A stretch of 64,000 nucleotides of DNA from Bog-473 sp963717455 (lineage in GTDB: Bacteria > Actinomycetota > Acidimicrobiia > Acidimicrobiales > RAAP-2): contig OY970336.1 in NCBI GenBank assembly GCA_963717455.1, positions 2,728,001 to 2,792,000 on the forward strand, written 5' to 3'. Below, in pieces: positions 54,356 to 62,189 of this stretch. A program made the position numbers and the translations under genes. Below the pieces are notes generated by a model. The model ran no database searches, was not told the DNA's origin, and was given only the letters and a program-made list of their open reading frames with translations. The number at the start of each line of letters is the position of its first letter. Within the stretch, counting starts at the first letter, position 1.

Positions 54356-55492
54356 ATGACCCGTCGCGAGGACCGGGCCGTCGTGGTCGGCGGTGGCATC
54401 GTCGGGACCTGGCACGCGCTCGAGCTCGTGGCGGCCGGCTTCTCCGTTGACCACCTCGAGGCAGACCCCGCCCCCACGGGCGCGTCGGTGCGGAACTTCG
54501 GGCTGATCTGGGTGAGCGGCAGGCGCTCGGGCGAGGAGCTCGAGGTGGCCCTGCGGGCCCGCCGTCGCTGGGAGGAGGTGGGTGCCGAGGTGCCCGGCAT
54601 CGGGTTCCGCGCCATGGGCTCGTTGACCGTCGCCGGCGACGGCGCCGCGCGCAAGGTCATGCAGGCCTTCGCGCGCCAGCCCGACGCCACCGCTCGTGGC
54701 ATCTCGTTCCTCGAGCCCGACGAAGTGCACGCCTGCAACCCGGCGGTCGGGGGCGACATCGAGGGGGCATTGCACTGCGCACGCGATGCCGTCGTCGAGC
54801 CGCGACTGGCCCTGGGCGCACTGCGCGCCCACCTCGACGCGGAGGCGGGCCCGGACCGCTACCGGTTCCACCCGGGTCGCCGCGTCGTCGCGACCGATGC
54901 CAAGGCCGTCGTCGACTCGACCGGAAGGCGATGGGAGGGGGACCCCGTGATCGTCGCCACGGGTGCCGCCTACGACCACCTGCCCGGCACAGGGGAGTTG
55001 GCCGAACGGCTGCGGCGCGTGCGTCTGCAGATGCTCGAGACGGCGCCCTTCGCCCCGAAGCTCACGACGTCACTGGCCGACGCCGACACGCTGCGTTACT
55101 ACCCCGCCTACGAGGCGGCACCGCTCTCGCTGCTCGGGCCGCAGAGCACCCTGGCGGCGGACCACCACCTGCAGCTGCTGCTGGTCCAGCGACCCGACGG
55201 AGGGCTCACCATCGGCGACACCCATGCCTACGAGGAACCGTTCGATTTCGCTCTCTGCGAGGACCCCACCGAGGAGCTGGTCGCCCGGGCCCGGAGGATC
55301 CTCGGAGCAGACGTTCCCCCGGTCCGACGCCGCTGGGAGGGTGTGTACGCCCAGTGCAGCGATGGCGGGGTCTGCCTGCGCGAGCAGATCCGGCCTGGGG
55401 TCTGGGTCGTCACCGGGCCCGGCGGGCGCGGCATGACCTGTGCCCCGGCGATCGCCGCGGACACGCTGTCGGCCGCCGGAGTTGCAGCGTGA
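54356..55492 (+). CDS. FAD-dependent oxidoreductase, phosphonate-associated type (TIGR03364-like)
   Basis: A 378-residue DAO-family flavoprotein with the dinucleotide motif VVVGGGIVGTWHALELVAAGF and a C-terminal GVWVVTGPGGRGMTCAPAIA. The stretch ASVRNFGLIWVSGRRSGEE resembles the TIGR03364 clade, which is known for lying next to phosphonatase-like hydrolases. Exactly such a gene follows with a 4-bp overlap. It probably oxidises an amino- or methylamino-phosphonate, but that is inference from context. No phosphonate transporter is in the window. Confidence 0.8.
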   Translation: MTRREDRAVVVGGGIVGTWHALELVAAGFSVDHLEADPAPTGASVRNFGLIWVSGRRSGEELEVALRARRRWEEVGAEVPGIGFRAMGSLTVAGDGAARKVMQAFARQPDATARGISFLEPDEVHACNPAVGGDIEGALHCARDAVVEPRLALGALRAHLDAEAGPDRYRFHPGRRVVATDAKAVVDSTGRRWEGDPVIVATGAAYDHLPGTGELAERLRRVRLQMLETAPFAPKLTTSLADADTLRYYPAYEAAPLSLLGPQSTLAADHHLQLLLVQRPDGGLTIGDTHAYEEPFDFALCEDPTEELVARARRILGADVPPVRRRWEGVYAQCSDGGVCLREQIRPGVWVVTGPGGRGMTCAPAIAADTLSAAGVAA

Positions 55493-56166
55493 TCGGGCCG
55501 TTCGCCCTGGCCTGCCTCGACATGGCCGGCACGACCGTGCGCGACGACGGAGCCGTCGAGGCCGCCTTCACCAGCGCGCTCGGGGAAGTCGGGATCACTG
55601 CGGGCACACCTCGCTACGACGAGGCCCAGGAGGTCGTCCGCGCCACCATGGGATGGTCGAAGGCGGACGTCTTCGCCACACTCCTGGTGCCGGCCGACGC
55701 GGAGCGGGCGACGGCCGCGTTCGCGACCGCCTACGAGGCGATGGTCGTCGCCGGTGACGTGGCCGAGATCCCCGGTGCCCTCGGGGTGTTGCGCGGCCTG
55801 CGTGCTCGGGGCGTCCTGGTCTGCCTCACCACGGGCTTCGCCCCGTCGACGCTGGAGGCACTGCTCGACGCACTGGGCTGGCAGGGCGAGATCGACCTGG
55901 CCCTCTCGCCGGCGGACGTCGGGCGGGGCCGCCCCGAGCCCGACATGATCCTGGGCGCCATGGCCCGCCTCGGGGTCGACGACCCACGGGCGGTTGCAGT
56001 GGTCGGCGACACCGTGAGCGATCTCGAGGCCGGTACCCGCGCCGGGGCGGGAGCGGTCGTCGGCGTCCTGAGCGGGGCCCACGACGAGGCCACGCTCACC
56101 GCCGCCCCGCACACGGCGCTCATCGCCGACGTGACGGGCCTCGTCGGGGTACTCGAGAGTGCCTGA
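55489..56166 (+). CDS. Phosphonatase-like HAD hydrolase (TIGR03351-like)
   Basis: A 225-residue HAD hydrolase. LACLDMAGTTVRDDG is close to the PhnX nucleophile motif (DxAGTTVD). CLTTGFAPST, GRPEPDMIL and VVGDTVSDLEAG are motifs II to IV. The lysine used by true phosphonoacetaldehyde hydrolase for a Schiff base could not be identified, so it fits the phosphonatase-like group. GTG 55489 overlaps the oxidoreductase stop, and the pair forms a compact cassette. Confidence 0.82.
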   Translation: MIGPFALACLDMAGTTVRDDGAVEAAFTSALGEVGITAGTPRYDEAQEVVRATMGWSKADVFATLLVPADAERATAAFATAYEAMVVAGDVAEIPGALGVLRGLRARGVLVCLTTGFAPSTLEALLDALGWQGEIDLALSPADVGRGRPEPDMILGAMARLGVDDPRAVAVVGDTVSDLEAGTRAGAGAVVGVLSGAHDEATLTAAPHTALIADVTGLVGVLESA

Positions 56167-56199
56167 CCAAGCTTCAGACGCCTCGCTGACCTGGGGGTC

Positions 56200-56228
56200 T
56201 CGACAGAAAATGAAACGTGTTCTATAAT
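56200..56228 (+). promoter_or_regulatory. Near-consensus sigma-70 promoter with internal palindromic operator
   Basis: TCGACA (56200-56205), a 17-nt spacer and TATAAT (56223-56228) make the best housekeeping promoter in the window. The spacer and the -10 overlap TGAAACGTGTTCTA (56211-56224), which fits the pattern TnnAACnnGTTnnA recalled for the TetR-type regulator KstR. The promoter would drive ribD-ribBA-ribH. Confidence 0.8.
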
Positions 56229-56266
56229 TGAGCCGTGAGGGCCGGGACCCGGACGAGGACGTGACC

Positions 56267-57283
56267 ATGGACGATGTGGAGCTGATGCGCCGGGCGATGG
56301 CGCAGGCGGCAGCGGTCCGTTCCAGCACCGCCCCGAACCCGTGGGTGGGGTGTGTCCTGGTGCCCGTCGCACCCGATCCCGACCCGGGCGCCGACAACGT
56401 CGCGCCGTCGGTCTTCGAGGGTGCCACGGCCCCGCCGGGCGGCCCCCACGCCGAGCTCGCGGCCCTGGCGGCGGCAGGAGATGCGGCCAGGGGCGCCACG
56501 CTCTACGTGACCCTGGAGCCCTGCGCGCACCATGGGCGGACACCGCCGTGCACCGGGGCCATCATCGAGGCGGGGGTGGCACGGGTCGTGATCGGCGTCG
56601 AGGATCCCGACCCGCTGGTGGCGGGGCGGGGTATCGCCGCGCTGCGCGAGGCGGGGCTGGAGGTCACCGTTGGTGTCGCGGCCGACGAGGTTGCCGAGCA
56701 GCTCGCGCCCTATCTCAAGCACCGCACGACCGGGCAGCCGTGGGTCGTCCTGAAGCTGGCAGCGAGCCTCGACGCCCGTACGGCCGCCCCCGACGGGACC
56801 AGCCGCTGGATCACCGGGGAGGCGGCCCGCCGCGACGTCCATCTCCTGCGGGCACGCTCCGACGCCGTGCTGGTCGGGGCGGGCACCGTGCGGACCGATG
56901 ACCCGGAGCTCACGGTCCGTCTCGACGACGGGCTCGACCACCCCCAGCCCCTGCGTGTCGTCCTGGGCCGGGCGCCCGCCGATGCCCGGGTCCAGCCCGC
57001 ACTTGAGCTCTCGGGCGATCTCGACGGCGTGCTGGCCGAGCTCGGCCAGCGCGGGGTGATCCAGCTCCTGGTCGAGGGTGGGGCCTCCGTGGCGCACGAT
57101 TTCCACTGCGCCGGTCTCGTCGATCGCTATGTCCTGTACCTGGCGCCGGTGTTCTTCGGGGGCGACGACGGACGCCCGATTTTCGCCGGGCCCGGGGCTG
57201 GCACAATTGGGGACGTGTGGAAGGGCAGGCTGGTGTCGGTCGAGAGACTTGGAGAGGATCTTCGCGTGGAGGTCGCAGCCTGA
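56267..57283 (+). CDS. ribD: Bifunctional riboflavin deaminase/reductase
   Basis: A 338-residue protein. The N-terminal deaminase has zinc ligands H61, C86 and C95 in PHAELAALA and TLEPCAHHGRTPPCTGA with catalytic E63. The C-terminal reductase has LKLAASLDARTA, WITGEAARRDVHLLRARSDAVLVGAG and LLVEGGASVAHDF. It carries out two consecutive riboflavin steps. The promoter at 56200-56228 gives a transcript start near 56235, so ATG 56267 with an upstream GAGGA is chosen. No FMN riboswitch lies before it. It abuts ribBA in TGATG. Confidence 0.93.
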   Translation: MDDVELMRRAMAQAAAVRSSTAPNPWVGCVLVPVAPDPDPGADNVAPSVFEGATAPPGGPHAELAALAAAGDAARGATLYVTLEPCAHHGRTPPCTGAIIEAGVARVVIGVEDPDPLVAGRGIAALREAGLEVTVGVAADEVAEQLAPYLKHRTTGQPWVVLKLAASLDARTAAPDGTSRWITGEAARRDVHLLRARSDAVLVGAGTVRTDDPELTVRLDDGLDHPQPLRVVLGRAPADARVQPALELSGDLDGVLAELGQRGVIQLLVEGGASVAHDFHCAGLVDRYVLYLAPVFFGGDDGRPIFAGPGAGTIGDVWKGRLVSVERLGEDLRVEVAA

Positions 57284-58503
57284 TGGGGTTCTCGACCGTG
57301 CAAGAAGCCATCGATGCCATCGGCCGGCTCGGCATGGCCGTCGTCGTCGACGACGAGGACCGCGAGAACGAGGGCGACCTCGTGATGGCGGCCGAGGCCG
57401 CCACGCCGGAGAACATCGCGTTCTTCCTGGCCCACACCTCGGGCGTCATCTGCGTGCCCCTGTTGCCCGAGCGGGCGGACCTGCTCGACCTGCCCCTCAT
57501 GGTCACGGCGAACACCGAGGCGCAACGGACGGCCTTCACGGTGAGCGTCGACTACCGGCACGGCACGACCACCGGGATCTCCGCCTCGGACCGGGCGTCC
57601 ACGATCGCGGCGCTCATCGACCCCAGCACGCGCCCGAACGACCTCAACCGGCCCGGCCACATCTTCCCGCTGCGCTACCGGGCCGGTGGCGTGCTCAAGC
57701 GGGCGGGCCACACCGAGGCCACCGTCGACCTGAGCCGCGCCGCGGGGCTCTCGCCGGCCGGCGTGCTGTGCGAGATCGTGACCGAGGACAAGTCTGAGAT
57801 GGCCCGACTGCCGGACCTCGAGCGCTTCGCCAAGAAGCACGACCTCCCCTTCATCTCCATCGCCGACCTGATCCGCTACCGGCGCCAGAACGAGAAGCTG
57901 GTGCGACTGGTCTCCGAAGCGCGCATCCCGGCACAGGACCGAGAGTTCCGGGCCTTCGTCTACGAGTCGGTGCTCGACAACGAGCAGCACCTGGCTCTCG
58001 TCATGGGCGACGTGGCCGGGAGGGAGGACGTCCTCGTCCGCGTCCACTCGGAGTGCCTGACCGGCGACGTGTTCGGCTCGTTGCGCTGCGACTGCGGGCC
58101 CCAGCTGCAGGCCGCGCTCGGCTTGATCGAGGAGGAGGGGCGGGGCGTCCTCATCTACCTGCGTGGCCACGAGGGGCGGGGCATCGGCCTCGGCCACAAG
58201 ATCCGGGCCTACCAGCTCCAAGAAGAAGGGCACGACACCGTCGACGCCAACCTGCAGCAGGGCCTGCCGGTGGACAGCCGCGAGTACGGCATCGGCGCCC
58301 AGATGCTGGTCGACCTGGGCGTGACCACCATGCGCCTCATGACGAACAACCCGATCAAGTACGGCGGACTGGAGGGCTTCGGACTCGACATCACCGAGCG
58401 GGTCCCGTTGCAGACCTCGGCCAATCCCGAGAACATCGCGTACCTGCGTACCAAGCGGGAGCGCATGGGTCACCTGCTGCACGGCCTCGACGACGTCCTG
58501 TGA
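57283..58503 (+). CDS. ribBA: 3,4-DHBP synthase / GTP cyclohydrolase II
   Basis: A 406-residue fusion. The N-terminal DHBP synthase domain has DDEDRENEGDLV (RENEGD 27-32) and HTEATVDLSRAAG. The C-terminal GTP cyclohydrolase II domain, from about residue 205, has VRVHSECLTGDVFGSLRCDCG with zinc cysteines and RGHEGRGIGLGHK. Both activities supply riboflavin precursors. The start codon overlaps the ribD stop; ribH follows after 16 bp. Confidence 0.96.
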   Translation: MGFSTVQEAIDAIGRLGMAVVVDDEDRENEGDLVMAAEAATPENIAFFLAHTSGVICVPLLPERADLLDLPLMVTANTEAQRTAFTVSVDYRHGTTTGISASDRASTIAALIDPSTRPNDLNRPGHIFPLRYRAGGVLKRAGHTEATVDLSRAAGLSPAGVLCEIVTEDKSEMARLPDLERFAKKHDLPFISIADLIRYRRQNEKLVRLVSEARIPAQDREFRAFVYESVLDNEQHLALVMGDVAGREDVLVRVHSECLTGDVFGSLRCDCGPQLQAALGLIEEEGRGVLIYLRGHEGRGIGLGHKIRAYQLQEEGHDTVDANLQQGLPVDSREYGIGAQMLVDLGVTTMRLMTNNPIKYGGLEGFGLDITERVPLQTSANPENIAYLRTKRERMGHLLHGLDDVL

Positions 58504-58519
58504 CGGCCCACTCCGCCTG

Positions 58520-59053
58520 ATGGCCGGCTCCGACCTGATGGCGCTGCCCGAGGGCGCGCTCGAGGACGTGGCCTCCCGCGTGGGCAGCAGCCTCCGCGGC
58601 GAGCACACCGGCACGGGCCTGCGGTTCGGGATCGCCTGCGCCCTCTTCAACGGCGGCGTGACACTGCGACTCCTCAACGGCGCCCTCGAGGCGTTGGCCG
58701 AGGCCGGCACCGACCGCCGCGACATCACCGTGGCCTGGGCCCCGGGGGCATTCGAGGTGCCCCTCGTCGCCCGCGCCTTCGCGACCGCCGGCAAGGTCGA
58801 CGCCGTCCTGTGCTTGGGGGCCGTCATCCGGGGCGCCACGGGCCACTACGACTTCGTGGCGGGGGAGTGCGCGTCCGGCATCCAGCAGGTGCAGCTGACC
58901 ACCGGCATGCCGGTCGTCTTCGGCGTCTTGACCACCGACACGCTCGAGCAGGCGTTGGAGCGCTCGGAGCCCGACGAGTCCAACAAGGGCCGCGAGGCCG
59001 CCTTCACGGGGATCGAGATGGTGCGGCTGCTGCGGAGCGGCCCCTTCTCGTAA
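58520..59053 (+). CDS. ribH: 6,7-dimethyl-8-ribityllumazine synthase
   Basis: A 177-residue lumazine synthase. VAWAPGAFEVPLVARAFA, CLGAVIRGATGHYDFVAGE and VVFGVLTTDTLEQALERS are diagnostic; the catalytic histidine lies in GATGHYDF. It makes the immediate riboflavin precursor. The final enzyme, riboflavin synthase, is not encoded in this operon. About 25 extra residues precede the domain. Confidence 0.95.
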   Translation: MAGSDLMALPEGALEDVASRVGSSLRGEHTGTGLRFGIACALFNGGVTLRLLNGALEALAEAGTDRRDITVAWAPGAFEVPLVARAFATAGKVDAVLCLGAVIRGATGHYDFVAGECASGIQQVQLTTGMPVVFGVLTTDTLEQALERSEPDESNKGREAAFTGIEMVRLLRSGPFS

Positions 59054-59128
59054 CAGAGCACGCACGCGACGTCGTTCGCGCGTCACCGCGGTCGGCGCAC
59101 GCTCGTCGTATCCGCAAGTCCATCGTGA

Positions 59129-59458
59129 GGGTGGCCTCGTGGCCCCGGCCGGCTCGCTCACGCCGCCATCCCGGGGAGCGAGCTCGAGATCTTCGACGAC
59201 GCGGGTCATTTCCCGCACCACACGGACCCGGCGCGGTTCATCCAGGTCTTGCAGGAGTTCGTGGGGCGGACCACACCGGCCCAGTTCGACCGGGACGACT
59301 GGCGGGTCCGGCTCATGCGGGGGACACACGTCGCGACGGCTCGGCCGGGAGAGGCGCCGGAGTCCCCTGACGCCTCGGGTGCGGGGGGAACGACCTCGAC
59401 GTCACCGGAGCTCACGCTCGTCCAGCCGCCGACGACCGCGGCGTCGGGTATGGGGTGA
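59129..59458 (+). pseudogene. Remnant of an alpha/beta hydrolase, C-terminal end
   Basis: An open frame without a start reads HAAIPGSELEIFDDAGHFPH and then DPARFIQVLQEFV, which is the ending of an alpha/beta hydrolase with its catalytic histidine (GHFPH). The nucleophile half is absent and a stop lies just upstream at 59126. The remaining tail is Thr/Ser/Pro-rich. The whole 59054-59538 interval between ribH and the next gene holds only this remnant and no other convincing gene. Confidence 0.65.
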
Positions 59459-59538
59459 TCAGCCGGCCAGCTGCGGACGCGGTGGCCGCGCCAATCGGAA
59501 CAGCATCGTGATCGGCCGACCTGGACTCGAACGACGAG

Positions 59539-59796
59539 TCAGACGGCGACGGTCACGTGGACCCAGTCATCGTGGGCTGCTTGATCCACGACGAAGGCGC
59601 TACAGCTGGGACACACGATTCCCTCGGACCGGATGGCTGCCGTCGGCGTCACTGCTCTGAGCGTTGCCGGCTGGACGCCCGGACGAGATCCGTGGTGGCC
59701 GTATCGCCGTTGATGACGGGTGGCCACGCCAAGCGGGACCAGCGCCGCGAGAAGCGCCACCACCATCAGTGGAATGCAAACAAGTAACCAAGTCAT
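59539..59796 (-). CDS. Small membrane protein with a CPSC motif
   Basis: An 85-residue protein. One transmembrane segment (LLVCIPLMVVALLAALVPL, residues 4-22) is followed by a basic stretch and then IVCPSCSAFVVDQAAHDDW, a possible metal-binding or redox pair. ATG 59796 has GGTGAGG with good spacing upstream, which supports this start over earlier in-frame codons. A long hairpin separates it from the thioesterase gene upstream. No family is recognised, and it could be a non-coding stretch. Confidence 0.45.
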   Translation of the reverse strand: MTWLLVCIPLMVVALLAALVPLGVATRHQRRYGHHGSRPGVQPATLRAVTPTAAIRSEGIVCPSCSAFVVDQAAHDDWVHVTVAV

Positions 59797-59832
59797 GACT
59801 TGCCTCACCTGCATCTCCACGGGACCCGGTCT

Positions 59833-59867
59833 TGCGATCCCAGTGTGTGCTGCGCACTGGGATCGCA
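59833..59867. terminator. Strong inverted repeat between two minus-strand genes
   Basis: TGCGATCCCAGTG (59833-59845) pairs perfectly with CACTGGGATCGCA (59855-59867). Two further pairs, one a G-U, extend the stem to 15 bp with a 5-nt loop. It lies 3' of the thioesterase gene (minus strand) and is probably its terminator; no T tract follows on either strand. Confidence 0.65.
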
Positions 59868-59966
59868 GTCGCGTTGCGGACAGGTGGTACCGGGGAGGGG
59901 TGGCCCTCCCATCGGGGCATCCTGATCCGGCGAGCTCCTACCCGCGCGCCGAGCAGCAGCGACCGC

Positions 59967-60368
59967 CTAGTACAGGATCAGCTGGGTGCAGCGATACGAG
60001 GCCATCAGCCGCTCCGTGGTCTCGTTCGTCACCCGGGCGTCCCACACCTGCGTGGTGCGCCCGGTGTGCAGCGGGGCGGCGGTCGCCATCACCAGTTCGC
60101 CCTCCTTCGCGCTGGCGATGAAGTTGGCCGAGCAGTCGACCGTGGTGAAGCCCTTGGCGCCCTCGGGCCAGTGGTGGTTCACCCCGAAGGCACACAGGGC
60201 GTCGGCCAGGGTGATGACCACGGGCGCCCACAGGTACCCGGTGCCGGCGATGAGGTCGTGCGTGACGGTGAGCCGGGCGACCGGGTCCTCGTCGTCGCCG
60301 GCGTGGGGTATCTCGATCCCGAGCAGGTTCAAGAAATTGAAGACGTCGTAGGGAGGGGGCACGTCCAC
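59967..60368 (-). CDS. PaaI-like hotdog thioesterase
   Basis: A 133-residue protein of the hotdog fold. It has ARLTVTHDLIAGTGYLWAPVVITLADALCAFGV, the family helix with the acidic residue, and FTTVDCSANFIASAKEGEL. Such proteins hydrolyse acyl-CoA or aryl-CoA thioesters. GTG 60368 is the probable start, with GTG 60362 an alternative. It is divergent from hisG, with 50 bp between starts. The substrate is unknown. Confidence 0.8.
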   Translation of the reverse strand: MDVPPPYDVFNFLNLLGIEIPHAGDDEDPVARLTVTHDLIAGTGYLWAPVVITLADALCAFGVNHHWPEGAKGFTTVDCSANFIASAKEGELVMATAAPLHTGRTTQVWDARVTNETTERLMASYRCTQLILY

Positions 60369-60418
60369 AGCTTGCCGCAGACACGGCTACCACCGCCGGT
60401 CTGCGAAGATCTACGCCC

Positions 60419-61315
60419 ATGCTCCGCCTCGTCCTGCCCAAGGGCTCGCTCGAACGCGCCACCATGCAGCTGTTCGAGGACGCCGACCTCGCCGTCAACC
60501 GCGCCTCGGACGTCGCGTACCGGGCCAGCATCGAGGACCCCCGCATCAGTGAGGTGCGCATCCTGCGGCCCCAGGAGATCCCGGTCTACGTGGCCGACGG
60601 GCTCTTCGACCTCGGCATCACCGGGCGCGACTGCATCGAGGAGCGGGGGAGCGAGGTGGTCTCCCTGGGCGCGCTCGCCTACTCCAAGGCCACCGCGAAC
60701 CCCGCCAGGGTCGTGCTGGCCGTGGGCGCCGAGTCACCGGCACATTCGCTGGCCGAGCTGGCGGCCGCCGTGGTCGGCCGGCCGGGACGCCTGCGCGTGA
60801 GCACCGAGTACCCCGAGCTGACCCGCAAGGCGCTCGCCGCCCACGGCATCGAGGCCGACATCTCGCTCTCCTACGGCGCGACAGAGGCCAAGGTCCCCGA
60901 CATCGCGGACGCCGTCGTCGACATGACCGAGACCGGCAGCGCGCTGCGTGCCGCCGGTCTGCGGGTGATCGAGACGCTCCTCGTGTCGCACACCGAGCTC
61001 ATCGCCAACCCGGCGGCGGCGGCCGACCCCGAGAAGCGTCACGCCATGGAGCAGGTCCTCACGCTCCTGCAGGGCACGCTCGAGGCTCGCGGCAAGGTCC
61101 TCGTGAAGCTCAACGTCTCGGCCGAGAACCTCGATGCGGTGCTCGCCGTCCTCCCCTCCATGCGCGCCCCGACCATCTCCGAGCTGTCCGGTGGCGGTGC
61201 GTTCGCACTCGAGACGGTCGTGGCCAAGCCGGACATCAACATCCTCATCCCCGCGCTGCGCGACCACGGTGCAAGTGACATCTTGGAGCTCCCCCTGTCC
61301 AAGATCGTCCACTGA
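60419..61315 (+). CDS. hisG: ATP phosphoribosyltransferase, long form
   Basis: A 298-residue first enzyme of histidine synthesis. LRLVLPKGSLERATMQLFEDA, LFDLGITGRDCIEE and DIADAVVDMTETGSALRAAGL contain the PRPP and ATP sites. The C-terminal 75 residues form the ACT-like histidine-binding regulatory domain, so it is the long form that does not need HisZ. ATG 60419 opens the family domain directly. No other his genes are next to it. Confidence 0.96.
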   Translation: MLRLVLPKGSLERATMQLFEDADLAVNRASDVAYRASIEDPRISEVRILRPQEIPVYVADGLFDLGITGRDCIEERGSEVVSLGALAYSKATANPARVVLAVGAESPAHSLAELAAAVVGRPGRLRVSTEYPELTRKALAAHGIEADISLSYGATEAKVPDIADAVVDMTETGSALRAAGLRVIETLLVSHTELIANPAAAADPEKRHAMEQVLTLLQGTLEARGKVLVKLNVSAENLDAVLAVLPSMRAPTISELSGGGAFALETVVAKPDINILIPALRDHGASDILELPLSKIVH

Positions 61316-61316
61316 C

Positions 61317-61595
61317 GTGGCCGGCCCCGTGCCCACCGCCGGGCCCCGTCACGGGCGCGTGGCCTCCTTCGACCCGGTGCGCGGCCTCGGGACGGTGGCC
61401 GACGACGCCGGCACGGGGTACGGCTTCCACGCCACGGCCATCGCAGACGGCAGCCGCCGCATCGAGGTGGGCACCGACGTGGTGTTCGTGGTGGCACCGG
61501 GCCATCGCGGTGTCTACGAGGCGCGGTCGTTGGTGACGGTGTCCGCTCCCTCGGGAGCCTCCGCGCCTTCGTCCTCCCACCGGCGTCCGGCGTAG
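61317..61595 (+). CDS. Cold-shock-like domain protein
   Basis: A 92-residue protein starting at GTG 61317, one base after the hisG stop. HGRVASFDPVRGLGTVADDAG and YGFHATAIADGSRRIEVGTDVVF form the beta-barrel of a cold-shock domain, with a Ser/Pro/Arg tail. The usual RNP residues are only partly kept, so nucleic-acid binding is possible but not certain. Its last 82 bp overlap the 3' end of the TetR gene on the other strand, so both reading frames use the same DNA. Confidence 0.7.
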   Translation: MAGPVPTAGPRHGRVASFDPVRGLGTVADDAGTGYGFHATAIADGSRRIEVGTDVVFVVAPGHRGVYEARSLVTVSAPSGASAPSSSHRRPA

Positions 61596-62143
61596 CGCCG
61601 GGCGAACACCTCGAGGGCCGCCTCGACGCCGGCCCGGTCCCCGGTGGCGAGCAGGTCGAGCAGCAGCCCACGCGTCACCGCCAGGCCGAGGCGGGCGTGG
61701 ACCCGAGTGACGTCGGCCGGCACGCCGAGCGCGGCAGCGACGGCCACGTTCGCCTCCAGCCAGCCCTCGAGGTCGTCCCTCAGCAGGGGCAGCGTGGACG
61801 CGTCGCCCTGGAGGGCGCGGCCGTAGAGCGCGAAGAACAGCCGCTCGAAGTCGGCCAGCGCGGGATCGGCGAGATGGGCCCACATCCGGCGCACCAGCTC
61901 GTCGGTCTCGCCGCCCGCGTCCGCGCCGATGGCCGCGAACTCGGCCCGTGTCCTCGCCTCGACCGCTCGCACGACCTCGAGCAGCAGGCCGTCCTTGGAG
62001 CCGAAGTGGTACAGGAGCATCCGGTGGCTCGAGCCGACCGCCTCGGCGATGCGGCGGAGGCTCTGGTCGGCCAGCCCGTCCGCGGTGAAGTGCTCGATCA
62101 CGGCGTCGAGCAGCCGCTCCTTGGCCGAGCCTTGTCCTGGCAT
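61514..62143 (-). CDS. TetR family transcriptional regulator
   Basis: A 209-residue regulator with the TetR N-terminal DNA-binding domain: AKERLLDAVIEHFTADGLADQSLRRIAEAVGSSHRMLLYHFGSK is spread over residues 7-50. The C-terminal domain is helical and binds an unknown ligand. ATG 62143 lies within an 18-bp palindrome that is probably its operator. TACCAT (62156-62151) ends 7 nt upstream, so the mRNA is leaderless and self-repression by blocking the -10 is plausible. It is divergent from an SRPBCC protein, its likely target. Confidence 0.88.
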   Translation of the reverse strand: MPGQGSAKERLLDAVIEHFTADGLADQSLRRIAEAVGSSHRMLLYHFGSKDGLLLEVVRAVEARTRAEFAAIGADAGGETDELVRRMWAHLADPALADFERLFFALYGRALQGDASTLPLLRDDLEGWLEANVAVAAALGVPADVTRVHARLGLAVTRGLLLDLLATGDRAGVEAALEVFARRYAGRRWEDEGAEAPEGADTVTNDRAS

Positions 62144-62159
62144 GTACCATATGGTACAT
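62142..62159. promoter_or_regulatory. TetR operator palindrome
   Basis: ATGTACCATATGGTACAT is a perfect 18-bp palindrome. It covers the tetR start codon and the tetR -10, and its right edge overlaps TACATT (62155-62160), a possible -10 for the divergent SRPBCC gene. One bound TetR dimer could therefore block both transcripts. Confidence 0.85.
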
Positions 62160-62189
62160 TCGCGAAAGGACGGCAACGGAGGCGGGGGC

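Noticed and set aside
56167..56266. FMN riboswitch before ribD
   Set aside because: The leader is only about 30 nt and has none of the conserved FMN-element segments.
59460..59538. tRNA-like stretch with a GACTCGAACGA segment
   Set aside because: No acceptor or anticodon stem could be folded around it.
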